The notes beneath the pieces are model-generated. The model saw only the letters and a program-made list of their open reading frames with translations. It was not told the DNA's origin and ran no database searches. A DNA stretch of 10,431 bases. Source: Lachnospiraceae bacterium. GTDB taxonomy: Bacteria; Bacillota_A; Clostridia; Lachnospirales; Lachnospiraceae. The stretch is taken from contig JAFYAD010000236.1 of NCBI GenBank assembly GCA_017540915.1, forward strand, positions 1 through 10,431. The letters run 5' to 3'. Each line of letters begins with the position of its first letter. The first letter of the stretch is position 1. Shown here in pieces: positions 1 through 8,189 of this stretch. Made by a program: the position numbers and the translations under genes.

Positions 1-96
1 ATGTGTCCATACCTCATTCGCTTGACAGACTGTGAATGGTCACATTTTTATCACCTGTTTATTTTAAAATTTTCTGTTTTAACAGATGAAGCACGA

Positions 97-1704
97 TCAA
101 AAAGAAATAATCTCCTCCGCAACCTTCAGCCCGTCGATGGCGGCGGATACTATGCCGCCGGCGTAGCCGCAGCCTTCGCCGCAGGGGAGAATACCCTTGA
201 CATCCGACTGGAAATCCTCACCGCGCAGGATACGCACCGGAGAGGATGTTCTGCTCTCGATTCCGCTTAAGATCACATCATCCCCCGCAAATCCCTTAAG
301 TCTTCCGTCAAAATATGACATGGCGGACATGAACTCATCCTCCATCTCCTCCGGAAAAAGCCCTCTTAAGTTAGACAAAACCGTTCTTCCCTTTACTGCG
401 CCTTCAAATGACCCGTAGGATGTGCTGGTCCTGTTCTCCCTGTAATCGCCGTAAAGCTGCCTTGCTATGGCTCCTCCCCCAAGATCATAGACCGCTTTCT
501 CAAGCCTTTCCTGAAAACGCACTCCGGCCAGAACATCAGACGATCCGTAATCAGCGGGACCTACTCCCACCACGATAGCGCTGTTTGCTACACCCGAGTC
601 CCTGCCCCGGTAACTCATACCGTTGACAACAGTCTGATCCTCTCCCGATGATGCGTTGACAACATATCCGCCCGGGCACATGCAAAAAGAGTAAACAGGA
701 CGCTTCCCGTTATATGTCAGCTTGTATGATGCAGGGGATAGATATGTCACATCCGCATCCCCGTAGGAAAGCCTGTCTATAAGACTTTGAGGATGTTCCA
801 CCCTGAATCCGCAGGCAAAGTTTTTCTGTTCCATAGGTAAGCCTACAGATCTTATCATCTCAAAGGTATCTCTGGCGGAGTGTCCTATGGCTAACACCAG
901 CTTTTCACAGGAAATATATTCCATCTCATTTACAAAAATACCCTTCAGATGCCTGCTGCCTTCCGTCCCGCTTTCTATGTCAAGACCTGTGAGCGCAGTG
1001 TTGAAGTGCACAGTTCCTCCCAGTTGGATTATATCATTTCTGATATTTTTAACCACAGTCTTCAAAACATCGGTTCCGATGTGTGGCTTGAAATCATAGA
1101 GTATATCCGGATCGGCGCCGTATTTTACAAAGGTCTTCAGCACATATGCATTGCGTCCCGACTTGTCATTGACACCTGTGGACAGCTTTCCGTCGGAAAA
1201 GGTTCCGGCTCCGCCCTCACCGAACTGTACGTTTGACCCAGGGTTTAACAATCCTGTATTCCAGAACGCCTCCACGTCTGCCGTCCGCTCATCCACGCTC
1301 TTGCCGCGCTCTATGAGTAAAGGCTCAAGACCGTGTTCTGCCAGTAACAGGGCTGCGAATAAACCCGCAGGACCCGCTCCCACCACCACAGGCCGGTTTT
1401 TCTCCGAAACTTTAGCTGATGCTGTAGCAGACACCTGATCCGCTTCGTAGCGATACACGACCGGAACATACTCCCTGACATCCTTATCCCTTACCTTTTT
1501 CAGAATCTTCTTCTCGTCCTTTGTCTTTACATCCACAGTGTAGATATAGTAAAGTTCAGGTTTTTTCCGAGCATCCAGAGATCTTTTGGCTATGGTGTAT
1601 TCGAACGCGTTATCATCTTTTATATTGAGTTTTTTTCTAATCTTTTTTAATAAAGCTGCCTCATCATGGTCATAAGGCAGCTTTAATTCAGAAATCCTGA
1701 TCAT
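97..1704 (-). CDS. FAD-dependent oxidoreductase of the COG2509 type (uncharacterised)
   Basis: This 535-residue flavoprotein has a canonical dinucleotide-binding site: VVGAGPAG at about 107-114, followed by the acidic strand end IERG near 131-134 that normally contacts the FAD ribose. An unusual stretch of about 100 residues precedes the Rossmann motif (lysine-rich, KKIRKKLNIKDD near 20-31), as is usual for this family of 'uncharacterised FAD-dependent dehydrogenases'. A glycine-rich segment FGEGGAGTFSDGKLSTG (161-177) and the C-terminal GEGCGYAGGI (509-518), which typically closes over the flavin, are both present, so the protein appears complete. The ATG at 1704 is preceded by AGG with 6 nt spacing. 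The gene lies 10 nt after the flippase and is the last visible gene of the operon. Substrate and pathway are unknown. Assignment to the family is secure; an enzymatic role beyond FAD binding would be guesswork. Confidence 0.9.
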   Translation of the reverse strand: MIRISELKLPYDHDEAALLKKIRKKLNIKDDNAFEYTIAKRSLDARKKPELYYIYTVDVKTKDEKKILKKVRDKDVREYVPVVYRYEADQVSATASAKVSEKNRPVVVGAGPAGLFAALLLAEHGLEPLLIERGKSVDERTADVEAFWNTGLLNPGSNVQFGEGGAGTFSDGKLSTGVNDKSGRNAYVLKTFVKYGADPDILYDFKPHIGTDVLKTVVKNIRNDIIQLGGTVHFNTALTGLDIESGTEGSRHLKGIFVNEMEYISCEKLVLAIGHSARDTFEMIRSVGLPMEQKNFACGFRVEHPQSLIDRLSYGDADVTYLSPASYKLTYNGKRPVYSFCMCPGGYVVNASSGEDQTVVNGMSYRGRDSGVANSAIVVGVGPADYGSSDVLAGVRFQERLEKAVYDLGGGAIARQLYGDYRENRTSTSYGSFEGAVKGRTVLSNLRGLFPEEMEDEFMSAMSYFDGRLKGFAGDDVILSGIESRTSSPVRILRGEDFQSDVKGILPCGEGCGYAGGIVSAAIDGLKVAEEIISF

Positions 1705-1714
1705 ATTTTACCTG

Positions 1715-3370
1715 TTATTGTAAAAGCTTTAACTTTCTGCACAGAGAGATAAGACGTGTTCCTCCCGGGAATGCGGCCAGTATGTCCTCATCCATTCCTC
1801 TGACCAGTAACATCACACCGAGATAGATCACTGCTCCCACCGCAATGGAAACGCATACCGCAATGGCGTTACCCAGTATCGCATTGAGCCCGGCGTATAC
1901 AAAATACACCACGAGGCCCATGGCGGCTGAAGCGCCAAGCGGCTTTAAGAAGGTGTTCAATAACTCCTGTTTGTAATCAAGCTCCCGCCAGATGCTGATG
2001 GAATTCAGTACACACATGATGAGCGCAAAAAATGTATTGGCGTTTATCAAAGCGTAAATACCCATGTCGAACTGCATGAGTATCACCATGAAAATAAGCT
2101 GCACCACAAGGGCTATCACCGCATGTATGACAGGTTTTATCATCTTGTTGATACCCTGCAATATTCCGTTGGTGAGGGATGACATACAGTAAAATACAAC
2201 GCAGATAACACCCATCCTCATCATGGAGCCTGCCAGCTCGACCGAGTTCTTCGGGAAGAGGAACTGCATGACCGGAGTCGACAGTATGAACAATCCCACG
2301 GTACACGGAAATGCGATTATCATGATGTATCTGATGCCCAGCGCCACCTTGCTCCTCACATCATCAAGGTCTCCGTTACCAAATGAAGCCGTTATGGCAG
2401 GAACGGAGGATGCCGCCATGGCTGCCGCTATGGATATGGGAACGTTTATGAGCACCTTGAAATTACCGGTGAAAACGCCCCACCACACATCGATATCATC
2501 ACCCGAAACACCTCTTGCTAGGGACAGGTTTTTGAACACACCCTGATCGATGATGGAGTTCAGGTTGTAAAGTGTCGTACTGAGCAACACAGGTATCACG
2601 GTCAACACCAGTGCTTTCAATATCACGCCGAAAGACTCTCTGACTGAAACCTTGTCTTTCCTGAACATCTTCCTCATGGGTTTGTTGAAGACAGCAAAAA
2701 CAAATGCCACAAACAACAGGCCGGCTACCGCACCTATGCAGGTACCCAGTGTTCCTCCGGCAGCACCGTAAGCGGCGGAATAACCTTCAGCATCGCCTAA
2801 GATCGTTCCTACCACAAGTCCTCTGCCAAAAAGTATGTATGCCGCTACCACCGATACCACTGCATTTATGATCTGCTCAATGACCTGTGAGATCGCAGAG
2901 GGTAACATTGTACCCAGGCCCTGGAAAAAGCCTCGTAAAACACCTAACACCGCCACAATGACCAGCGTTGGAGCCAGAACCTTCACAGCATATACCGCAT
3001 AAGGCGTTTTCAATAATGTCCCCGCAAAGAAATCCGCTCCGAACCAGACTGCAAGACATACCGCAATGCCCATGAACAGTCCGAAACCAAGAGCACACTT
3101 GAAAGTCTTGTAGGCGTCTTTTATGGCACCTTTGGAAGCCCTGGCCGATACAAGCTTTGAAACTGCCAGTGGAAGACTTGACGATGATATCAATAGCATC
3201 AATGTATAGATATCAAACGCCGTACCGTAATATCCCGCTCCCTTATCACCTAATATGGCATTCAGGGGAACCCTGTACAAAAGACCTATGACACGGCTTA
3301 TAATGGAGGCAGCCGCCAATATTGAACCCTGACGGATAAAATTTGAATTTGATCTTTTCTGTTCTGTCAT
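1715..3370 (-). CDS. SpoVB/MurJ-like polytopic flippase (MOP superfamily, polysaccharide biosynthesis type)
   Basis: A roughly 551-residue integral membrane protein with about 14 hydrophobic segments along its whole length, the usual size for the SpoVB/MurJ/Wzx branch of the MOP exporter superfamily. The N-terminal segment SIISRVIGLLYRVPLNAILGDKGAGYYG and the later LRGFFQGLGTMLPSAISQVIEQI (starting near residue 145) are typical of SpoVB-type members. By family it would flip a lipid-linked sugar, perhaps lipid II or a polymer precursor, across the cytoplasmic membrane; the cargo cannot be read from sequence. An in-frame ATG at 3379 exists, but the GGGG ribosome binding site directly abuts it. 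The ATG at 3370 lies 9 nt after that site, so I prefer it. The gene is 25 nt downstream of the DUF3048 lipoprotein, consistent with a shared envelope role. Being SpoVB-like does not by itself prove that the organism sporulates. Confidence 0.9.
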   Translation of the reverse strand: MTEQKRSNSNFIRQGSILAAASIISRVIGLLYRVPLNAILGDKGAGYYGTAFDIYTLMLLISSSSLPLAVSKLVSARASKGAIKDAYKTFKCALGFGLFMGIAVCLAVWFGADFFAGTLLKTPYAVYAVKVLAPTLVIVAVLGVLRGFFQGLGTMLPSAISQVIEQIINAVVSVVAAYILFGRGLVVGTILGDAEGYSAAYGAAGGTLGTCIGAVAGLLFVAFVFAVFNKPMRKMFRKDKVSVRESFGVILKALVLTVIPVLLSTTLYNLNSIIDQGVFKNLSLARGVSGDDIDVWWGVFTGNFKVLINVPISIAAAMAASSVPAITASFGNGDLDDVRSKVALGIRYIMIIAFPCTVGLFILSTPVMQFLFPKNSVELAGSMMRMGVICVVFYCMSSLTNGILQGINKMIKPVIHAVIALVVQLIFMVILMQFDMGIYALINANTFFALIMCVLNSISIWRELDYKQELLNTFLKPLGASAAMGLVVYFVYAGLNAILGNAIAVCVSIAVGAVIYLGVMLLVRGMDEDILAAFPGGTRLISLCRKLKLLQ

Positions 3371-3395
3371 GTTTAACATCCCCGATTATAAATCG

Positions 3396-4598
3396 TCATC
3401 TTTTATTGAAAGAATCCTCATCTTCATACAGCTTTACCTTTTCGGTAGTAGCTGAATCTATAACACAGACGCAGGTTTTTCCGGAATTCAACACAAGCTC
3501 ATTTCCCGAACCGTCCAGGAATATTGCGGAATCCGGCGTATTGCCTTTCTGCCAGGTTATATCCATGACCTTTCCGCCCGCAAAATACTGTCCGCTGCCA
3601 GAGCCGGTGTTTTTGACACTGATATGTCCACTCTTGTCCAAAACCTTCATGTCCATATAGAGGAACAGGACATTGTCGAAAGCGAGCTGTGCACTGTCAG
3701 CACCGTCTACATGGGCTCTCTTGTACTGGAATCTCAGATATTTCTTTGCCTTCTTATCGTATGTAAAATATGTTGCGCTGTGATTGTATCCGGTGGTCAT
3801 GGCATAGGCTTTGGAAGTCTTTGCCGTGGTGATGGAGCCTGCGGTATCTGTAAGCGGATCCGCGAATTTGAAATGCCCCTCATAGTCTTTATCATACTTG
3901 GTATCATACCCAAGCTTTTCGATAGCTTTCGCTATTCCATCACTGCTGGTAAAAGCATTGTGCGGCGCACGCCTTGAAGAATCCCTGTAAAAAGACAGCC
4001 CATAGACATTTCCGTCAATTCCGTTGATGTTGTCTATGGCATCCGAAGCCAGATAACTCTTGGCGTTGGAGGCCTGTCCGAAATGTACATACAGAGCGTC
4101 ATACTCAGCCGCAGTCTCAGCAAAATACAATCTGCAGCTTCTGGTGGAACCTATGGCCTTGATATCCGAATAATCGCTGAAGATAGCCATAAGTCTTGTG
4201 ATACCGCCCTCTACCGGTATCTCGTACAGAACATCTGCCTGTCCAATGCCATACTGTGGGAGTGCATCTATGGTATTACCCATCATGACAGCCAAAGGTC
4301 TTAACTTTGCTTTCTTGGGCGCTATCCACTCTCCGGTGAGAAGGTTCATAGCTTTTCCTGCGTGCGGATCCACGGGTTCCGTGACAACCTCTTCCTGAAT
4401 CTCTTCCGTAGTTTCCTGCTCATCCGCTCCTTCATCAGCCCCTTCATCAACCTGTGTATCTGTCTCCGATTCAATTGAAGTCTCCGTCATATCCTGAACC
4501 GGTGTCTCTGCCTGCTTTTTTCCGCAGCCGACGGCAGATGTCGCTAAAACACTGACGGCAAGAGCCATCACAAAAATTCTGACAAATCTGTTCTTCAT
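3396..4598 (-). CDS. DUF3048 (YerB-type) lipoprotein
   Basis: A 400-residue predicted lipoprotein. The N-terminus has basic residues, a hydrophobic core and the lipobox AVGC with the lipidated cysteine at residue 25, so the mature protein should be anchored on the outer face of the cytoplasmic membrane. Residues from about 32 to 76 form a strongly acidic, Thr/Glu/Asp-rich linker with a short DEGA repeat (DEGADEGADE), probably a flexible tether. The folded part (about 80-400) matches the DUF3048 family (B. subtilis YerB): LLTGEW, RPLAVMMGN, ADVLYEIPVEGGITRLMAIF, IGSTRSCRLYF and APHNAFTS are recognisable family blocks. Biochemical function is not established for the family. Its start overlaps the ybeY stop by four bases (ATGA), indicating translational coupling. 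The start ATG has only a modest GGGA-type site upstream. Confidence 0.93.
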   Translation of the reverse strand: MKNRFVRIFVMALAVSVLATSAVGCGKKQAETPVQDMTETSIESETDTQVDEGADEGADEQETTEEIQEEVVTEPVDPHAGKAMNLLTGEWIAPKKAKLRPLAVMMGNTIDALPQYGIGQADVLYEIPVEGGITRLMAIFSDYSDIKAIGSTRSCRLYFAETAAEYDALYVHFGQASNAKSYLASDAIDNINGIDGNVYGLSFYRDSSRRAPHNAFTSSDGIAKAIEKLGYDTKYDKDYEGHFKFADPLTDTAGSITTAKTSKAYAMTTGYNHSATYFTYDKKAKKYLRFQYKRAHVDGADSAQLAFDNVLFLYMDMKVLDKSGHISVKNTGSGSGQYFAGGKVMDITWQKGNTPDSAIFLDGSGNELVLNSGKTCVCVIDSATTEKVKLYEDEDSFNKR

Positions 4599-5089
4599 CT
4601 CGTGATTCCCATCCCTTCCAGAATTATCTTTTGTTTTTCGGTCATAACAGCCTCATCTGCCTCCTCCATGTGGTCAAAACCGCACAGATGCAGCATGCTG
4701 TGACAGACCAGAAAAGCATATTCTCTTTTTTCGCTGTGACCGTACTCAAGAGCCTGGCTTTTGACACGGTCAACATTTATGACTATATCTCCCAACAAAA
4801 GCGCCCCCGAATCGGGGTCAAAGTTCGTGTCATCTTCATATGCAGCAGAAAGATCGCCTGCAGTATCGAATTCCAACATCGGAAAAGACAGAACATCGGT
4901 AGGTGCATCGATATCTCTCTGCTCAGCGTTTATGACTCTGATACCCTCGTCATCCGTCAGGGTGAGCCCCACCTGTGCCTCATATTCCACACCAAGGTGA
5001 TCCAATACCGCCTCCCCTACTGCATCCGCAAGTTCCTTTTCATCAAAATCGAACTTTGCTTCAGTCTCATTCTCATATATTATTTCCAT
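4595..5089 (-). CDS. ybeY: YbeY, single-strand-specific endoribonuclease / rRNA maturation factor
   Basis: A 164-residue protein, the normal length for YbeY (UPF0054). The metal-binding signature H-x3-H-x5-H is intact as HSMLHLCGFDH (H130, H134, H140), as is the upstream family block DAPTDVLSFPM, followed by LLGDIVI. YbeY takes part in 16S rRNA 3' end processing and ribosome quality control in the cytoplasm. The open frame extends to a TTG at 5107 and an ATG at 5101, but a GGAG sequence 6 nt before the ATG at 5089 marks that as the likely start. The gene follows phoH, the common YbeZ-YbeY pairing, and ends in an ATGA overlap with the DUF3048 gene. In many Bacillota the next genes are dgkA, cdd and era; here an envelope lipoprotein gene follows instead. 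Confidence 0.95.
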   Translation of the reverse strand: MEIIYENETEAKFDFDEKELADAVGEAVLDHLGVEYEAQVGLTLTDDEGIRVINAEQRDIDAPTDVLSFPMLEFDTAGDLSAAYEDDTNFDPDSGALLLGDIVINVDRVKSQALEYGHSEKREYAFLVCHSMLHLCGFDHMEEADEAVMTEKQKIILEGMGITR

Positions 5090-5133
5090 TATCTGCTCCA
5101 TTTGCAACTGTCCGGAACCAAACGGCAGGAAAA

Positions 5134-5161
5134 TCCCTGATCTTCAAGTTCCCTGATCTTC
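5134..5161. repeat. 12-bp direct repeat in the phoH-ybeY spacer
   Basis: The plus-strand sequence TCCCTGATCTTC occurs at 5134-5145 and again at 5150-5161, a 16-bp period. It sits in the 95-nt gap between the phoH stop and the preferred ybeY start. Read along the transcript it is GAAGATCAGGGA twice. No promoter or terminator is evident with it, and its role is unknown. Confidence 0.75.
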
Positions 5162-5184
5162 GAACCCGGATCTAAACAGCTGCC

Positions 5185-6180
5185 TCATTTTTTATTGGGT
5201 TTTGATTTTGTACTGTTTTCATATTTTTCGTAGGCTTCCACTATCTTAAGCACCAGCGGATGTCTTACAACATCCTTTGCCGTAAGCTCAATAAAGGATA
5301 TATCTTCTATATCCCGAAGAACCCTAATCGCCTCATCAAGACCGCTCTTCTGATCATTTGGCAGATCCTTCTGTGTGCGGTCTCCTGTGATAACACATTT
5401 CGAGCCGAAGCCCATACGTGTTAAAAACATTTTCATCTGGGCAGGCGTAGTATTCTGCGCCTCGTCTAAGATGATAAAACAGTTATCCAGAGTACGGCCT
5501 CTCATATAAGCTAAAGGAGCAACCTCTATCAAACCTTTTTCCATGTTGCGAACGAAAGTATCAGCTCCCATAATCTGGTAAAGCGCGTCATACAAGGGTC
5601 TCAAATAAGGATCCACCTTGCTCTGTAGGTCTCCCGGCAGAAATCCAAGTTTCTCTCCTGCCTCTATGGCGGGACGTGTCAGTATGATACGCTCGATCTC
5701 CTCGTTCTTAAAAGCCCTGATCGCCTGAGCCATGGCGAGATAAGTCTTACCCGTACCGGCAGGACCGATACCGAAGGTGATCATCTTCTTCTCTATGGCG
5801 TCAACATAGCGCTTCTGCCCGAGAGTCTTGGGTTTTATAGGCTTGCCGTTAACCGTATGGCAGATCACATACTCCTCTATCTCCGTGATGGAGTGATGAC
5901 TCTCCTCTCTGGCAAGAGCCAGGGTATAATTGACGTTCTGGGCTGTGATGCTATTGCCTCTCTTTGACAGAACATAAAGATCTTTGATCACACGCACGGC
6001 ACATTTTACATCTTCTTCACCGCCTGTCAGTATAAGCTCATCTCCCCTGGCTACCGCCTTTATCTTCAGGTTTCTCTCTATTATCTTAATGTACTCGTCA
6101 CATGAACCGAAAATATTATTGAGATGCGCTGCCTCTATGTTCAGCCTTTCTTCGGTTATCTTTTTTTCTTCCTGCATCAA
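5185..6180 (-). CDS. phoH: PhoH family P-loop ATPase (YbeZ-like)
   Basis: A 331-residue cytoplasmic NTPase of the PhoH/YbeZ family. The Walker A motif is GPAGTGKT (139-146) and the Walker B motif FIILDEAQ (235-242), followed by the superfamily-1-helicase-like ITGDRTQ (264-270) and a C-terminal KDVVRHPLV block (302-310). The N-terminal ~120 residues correspond to the small RNA-binding-like domain seen in bacterial PhoH proteins. In other bacteria the YbeZ protein works with YbeY on rRNA, and here ybeY is the next gene. The start is ambiguous: TTG at 6180 lies 9 nt after an AGGAG that overlaps the rlmH stop codon, while the ATG immediately after it (6177) is 12 nt away. The protein differs by a single residue. 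Despite the name, a phosphate-starvation role is not implied. Confidence 0.94.
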   Translation of the reverse strand: MMQEEKKITEERLNIEAAHLNNIFGSCDEYIKIIERNLKIKAVARGDELILTGGEEDVKCAVRVIKDLYVLSKRGNSITAQNVNYTLALAREESHHSITEIEEYVICHTVNGKPIKPKTLGQKRYVDAIEKKMITFGIGPAGTGKTYLAMAQAIRAFKNEEIERIILTRPAIEAGEKLGFLPGDLQSKVDPYLRPLYDALYQIMGADTFVRNMEKGLIEVAPLAYMRGRTLDNCFIILDEAQNTTPAQMKMFLTRMGFGSKCVITGDRTQKDLPNDQKSGLDEAIRVLRDIEDISFIELTAKDVVRHPLVLKIVEAYEKYENSTKSKPNKK

Positions 6181-6192
6181 ACTGTTTCTCTC

Positions 6193-6675
6193 CTATTTAT
6201 GATAAGGCTCGTTTTTCTGAATCCTGAAGGTTCTGTACAGCTGTTCTAAAAAGATCAGTCGCATGAGCTGATGCGGAAACGTCATTTTGGAAAAAGAAAG
6301 CATTTCATCTGCACGCTTCAATACCGCATCGGATAACCCAAGGGAACCTCCTATGACGAAGGCTATGTCTGATACTCCTGAAACATACAATCTGTCCAGA
6401 TGCTCCGCCAGACCTTCGGAATCATACATTTTGCCGTCTATCGCAAGGGCGCATACATGATCCGTATCTTTTATGTGGGATAAAATACGCTCTCCCTCTT
6501 TATCCTTTACCGCGGTATTCTCCACATCGGAGGCTCCCTCTGTGGTCTTCTCGTCGTTAACTTCCGTGATCTCAACCTTTGCATACCGGCTAAGGCGTTT
6601 AAGGTATTCATCCAAACCGTCTTTAAGGTATTTTTCCTTGATGCGTCCAACACACAGCAGCTTTATGTGTATCAT
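6193..6675 (-). CDS. rlmH: RlmH, 23S rRNA (pseudouridine1915-N3)-methyltransferase
   Basis: A 160-residue SPOUT-class methyltransferase, the usual family length. It starts [20 protein letters not shown] and carries the S-adenosylmethionine-binding knot segment FVIGGSLGL (106-114). The C-terminal signature [20 protein letters not shown], ending in NEPYHK, is nearly invariant in RlmH. The enzyme methylates pseudouridine 1915 in helix 69 of 23S rRNA on assembled 70S ribosomes. Its ATG overlaps the scpB stop in an ATGA, and GAGG lies 7 nt upstream inside the end of scpB, so translation is probably coupled. The 45-62 loop ([17 protein letters not shown]) is somewhat polar but falls where family members vary. 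It was formerly annotated YbeA or SpoUT. Confidence 0.96.
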   Translation of the reverse strand: MIHIKLLCVGRIKEKYLKDGLDEYLKRLSRYAKVEITEVNDEKTTEGASDVENTAVKDKEGERILSHIKDTDHVCALAIDGKMYDSEGLAEHLDRLYVSGVSDIAFVIGGSLGLSDAVLKRADEMLSFSKMTFPHQLMRLIFLEQLYRTFRIQKNEPYHK

Positions 6676-7241
6676 ACCGGAACCTCGACAGGTGTTTCTC
6701 TCTCTGCCTCTTCCCTGAATTTTTCCATGACCTCAGGGGTAACCTGGGGAAGTTCATCCACGGATCTGACATTAAACCGCCTTAAAAATTCCTCTGTAGT
6801 GCCAAAAAGTATCGGATGACCCGGAGCATCAAGACGCCCCAGTTCAGCTATAAGTCCGTATTCCACCAGCTTATTGACGGCGTGATCACAGGAAACTCCA
6901 CGGATCTTCTCTATCTCGCCTCTTGTGACAGGTTGTTTATATGCTATGATCGACAGGGTTTCCAGCATAACATCTGATAACACCTGCTTCTTAGGGTGTG
7001 CAGCTATCCTGATGAGGTATTCGTACATATCAGGGCTTGTACACATCTGATAACATCCGTCAAACTCCTGTATGCGGATTCCCCTGCCGCTCTCCTCGTA
7101 CTCTCGTTTCATCTCTTCTATGAGTTTTCTGGTCTTCCTCTTGTCCGATTCTAGTGCATCGGCGATCTTTTCAAGCTCCACGGAATCACCCATGGTGAAG
7201 AGAATTGCCTCTATTATGTTCTTATATTCCTGATCTTTCAT
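6672..7241 (-). CDS. scpB: ScpB, segregation and condensation protein B
   Basis: A 189-residue winged-helix protein that binds the ScpA kleisin and, with SMC, forms bacterial condensin, which compacts and segregates the chromosome. It has two tandem winged-helix domains. The diagnostic second-domain block [24 protein letters not shown] spans 93-116, followed by [23 protein letters not shown] (134-156). The open frame reaches a TTG at 7262, but AAGG lies 8 nt before the ATG at 7241, making that the preferred start. The acidic C-terminal tail after residue 168 is dispensable-looking and variable in the family. It follows scpA after a 157-nt gap, longer than the near-contact usual for this pair, and overlaps rlmH by four bases. 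Confidence 0.95.
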   Translation of the reverse strand: MKDQEYKNIIEAILFTMGDSVELEKIADALESDKRKTRKLIEEMKREYEESGRGIRIQEFDGCYQMCTSPDMYEYLIRIAAHPKKQVLSDVMLETLSIIAYKQPVTRGEIEKIRGVSCDHAVNKLVEYGLIAELGRLDAPGHPILFGTTEEFLRRFNVRSVDELPQVTPEVMEKFREEAERETPVEVPV

Positions 7242-7360
7242 CTCATGTACCTTATAAAACAAATATGCTTTATTCTTAAACTATTCTTATTAACAATTTT
7301 AGTTACCGATTCACCCGACAATTGAAGGAAATCCGAACGATAATCCTGATTTAGAATCAT
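7238..7360 (-). other. Possible 40-residue small open frame between scpA and scpB
   Basis: On the minus strand an ATG at 7360 opens 40 codons (beginning MILNQDYRSDFLQLSGES) and stops with a TGA that overlaps the preferred scpB start codon in an ATGA. That geometry would suit a leader peptide or small protein coupled to scpB. Against it, I see no clear ribosome binding site before the ATG, the composition is unremarkable and I recognise no family. It may be chance openness in AT-rich spacer. I list it only as a candidate. Confidence 0.2.
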
Positions 7361-7370
7361 GATATTCTAA
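7351..7370. repeat. 20-nt inverted repeat in the scpA-scpB spacer
   Basis: TTAGAAT at 7351-7357 is repeated in inverted orientation as ATTCTAA at 7364-7370, with a 6-nt centre. The spacer runs from 7242 to 7398. The stem is AT-rich and has no T-tract after it, so it does not look like a terminator. It could be a protein-binding palindrome or a weak RNA hairpin. It overlaps the ATG of the candidate small frame. Confidence 0.45.
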
Positions 7371-7398
7371 CCAGCAATTTCAATCAACGGTGACCAGC

Positions 7399-8154
7399 TC
7401 ATGCCGCTATATTGGACGCGATCTCAATATCATCAAAACGATTTTCCTGTATGATGGCTATCTCTCCGGTCTTCATAAGCTCCAGTATGGCTAAGAAAGT
7501 AACGATCACTTCAAGCTTCGAACCGGATCTTGACAGGACCTCCCTGAAAGAAAAGCTCTTTTTGCCAACAGCAAAGCTTTTGAGATCCCCCATCTTGTAC
7601 TCAACAGAGATCTCTTCCTTTTCAATGCGTCCAAACTTCGATCTGATAGGATCCACCAGATCGTCCTGTTTTTTCATGAGAGCCTTGAATATGGCATTTA
7701 ACCTGTTCAGATCCACATCCCCTATGAGTTCATCCAGATCAAGAGGGGGTCTGTACTCCGCAACTGCATCAGGTATGGACGGTTTTCTGAAATATACCAT
7801 ATCCGAATCGAATTCCCTGTCCTTAAGCTCAGCGGAAATGCTCTTGTAAAGCTTGTACTCCAAAAGCTTAGCTACCAGCTCTGCCCTCGGATCCTCCGGC
7901 TCATCATCGGATTCCTCCACCTTTTCCGCCGGCAGCAACATCTTCGCCTTGATATCCAGCAAAGTCGCCGCCATGACCAAAAACTCACTCATAATATTCA
8001 GATCGGCCTTTCTCATCTTGTCAAGGTAAGCCATATACTGCTCAGTTATATCCACTATGGGAATGTCATATATATCTATCTGGTTTTTATCTATCAGATG
8101 CAGCAAAAGATCCAGAGGGCCCTCAAATGCCTGCAGTTTAACACTCAGTTCCAT
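7399..8154 (-). CDS. scpA: ScpA, segregation and condensation protein A (kleisin)
   Basis: A 251-residue kleisin that bridges the SMC heads and binds ScpB in bacterial condensin. The N-terminal signature FEGPLDLLLHLIDKNQIDIYDIPI (from residue 10), followed by ITEQYMAYLD, contacts the SMC neck. The region MSEFLVMAATLLDIKAKMLLP is equally characteristic. The C-terminal winged helix ends with VTFLAILELMKTGEIAIIQ, so the gene is full length. A GTG at 8181 is also in frame, but it would lie almost at the predicted transcription start (about 8183). The ATG at 8154 has AGAGG 5 nt upstream and matches the usual N-terminus, so I chose it. This is the first gene of the eight-gene unit and has its own sigma-A promoter. 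Confidence 0.96.
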   Translation of the reverse strand: MELSVKLQAFEGPLDLLLHLIDKNQIDIYDIPIVDITEQYMAYLDKMRKADLNIMSEFLVMAATLLDIKAKMLLPAEKVEESDDEPEDPRAELVAKLLEYKLYKSISAELKDREFDSDMVYFRKPSIPDAVAEYRPPLDLDELIGDVDLNRLNAIFKALMKKQDDLVDPIRSKFGRIEKEEISVEYKMGDLKSFAVGKKSFSFREVLSRSGSKLEVIVTFLAILELMKTGEIAIIQENRFDDIEIASNIAA

Positions 8155-8189
8155 ATCTACCTCTCTTATCGCACAATTCACACCGAAGC

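Noticed and set aside
22..51. TTGACA followed by TTTTAT on the plus strand as a promoter
   Set aside because: The -10 match is poor, the spacing is 18 bp, and it would drive transcription antisense into the operon with no gene to serve.
54..96. Inverted TCTGTT/AACAGA downstream of the FAD gene as an operon terminator
   Set aside because: The loop would be only two bases and no T-run follows on the minus strand, so I cannot call a terminator here; the operon may continue past the edge.
1..270. Open plus-strand frame of 89 codons at the left edge
   Set aside because: Most of it lies antisense to the C-terminal part of the FAD oxidoreductase gene, it has no ribosome binding site in view and its product looks like nothing known.
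4631..5140. 169-codon plus-strand frame opposite ybeY
   Set aside because: The minus-strand frame encodes an unmistakable YbeY with intact catalytic histidines; the plus-strand frame is its antisense shadow.
5140..5170. GGGTTCGAA on the minus strand near 5159-5167 resembles a tRNA T-arm
   Set aside because: No matching T-stem, anticodon arm or acceptor stem can be built around it within the 95-nt gap; it is part of the spacer next to the direct repeat.
7242..7300. A separate promoter for scpB in the AT-rich spacer
   Set aside because: TTGTTA and TTTAAG occur, but neither has a -10 box close to consensus at 16-18 bp; AT-richness alone explains the partial matches.
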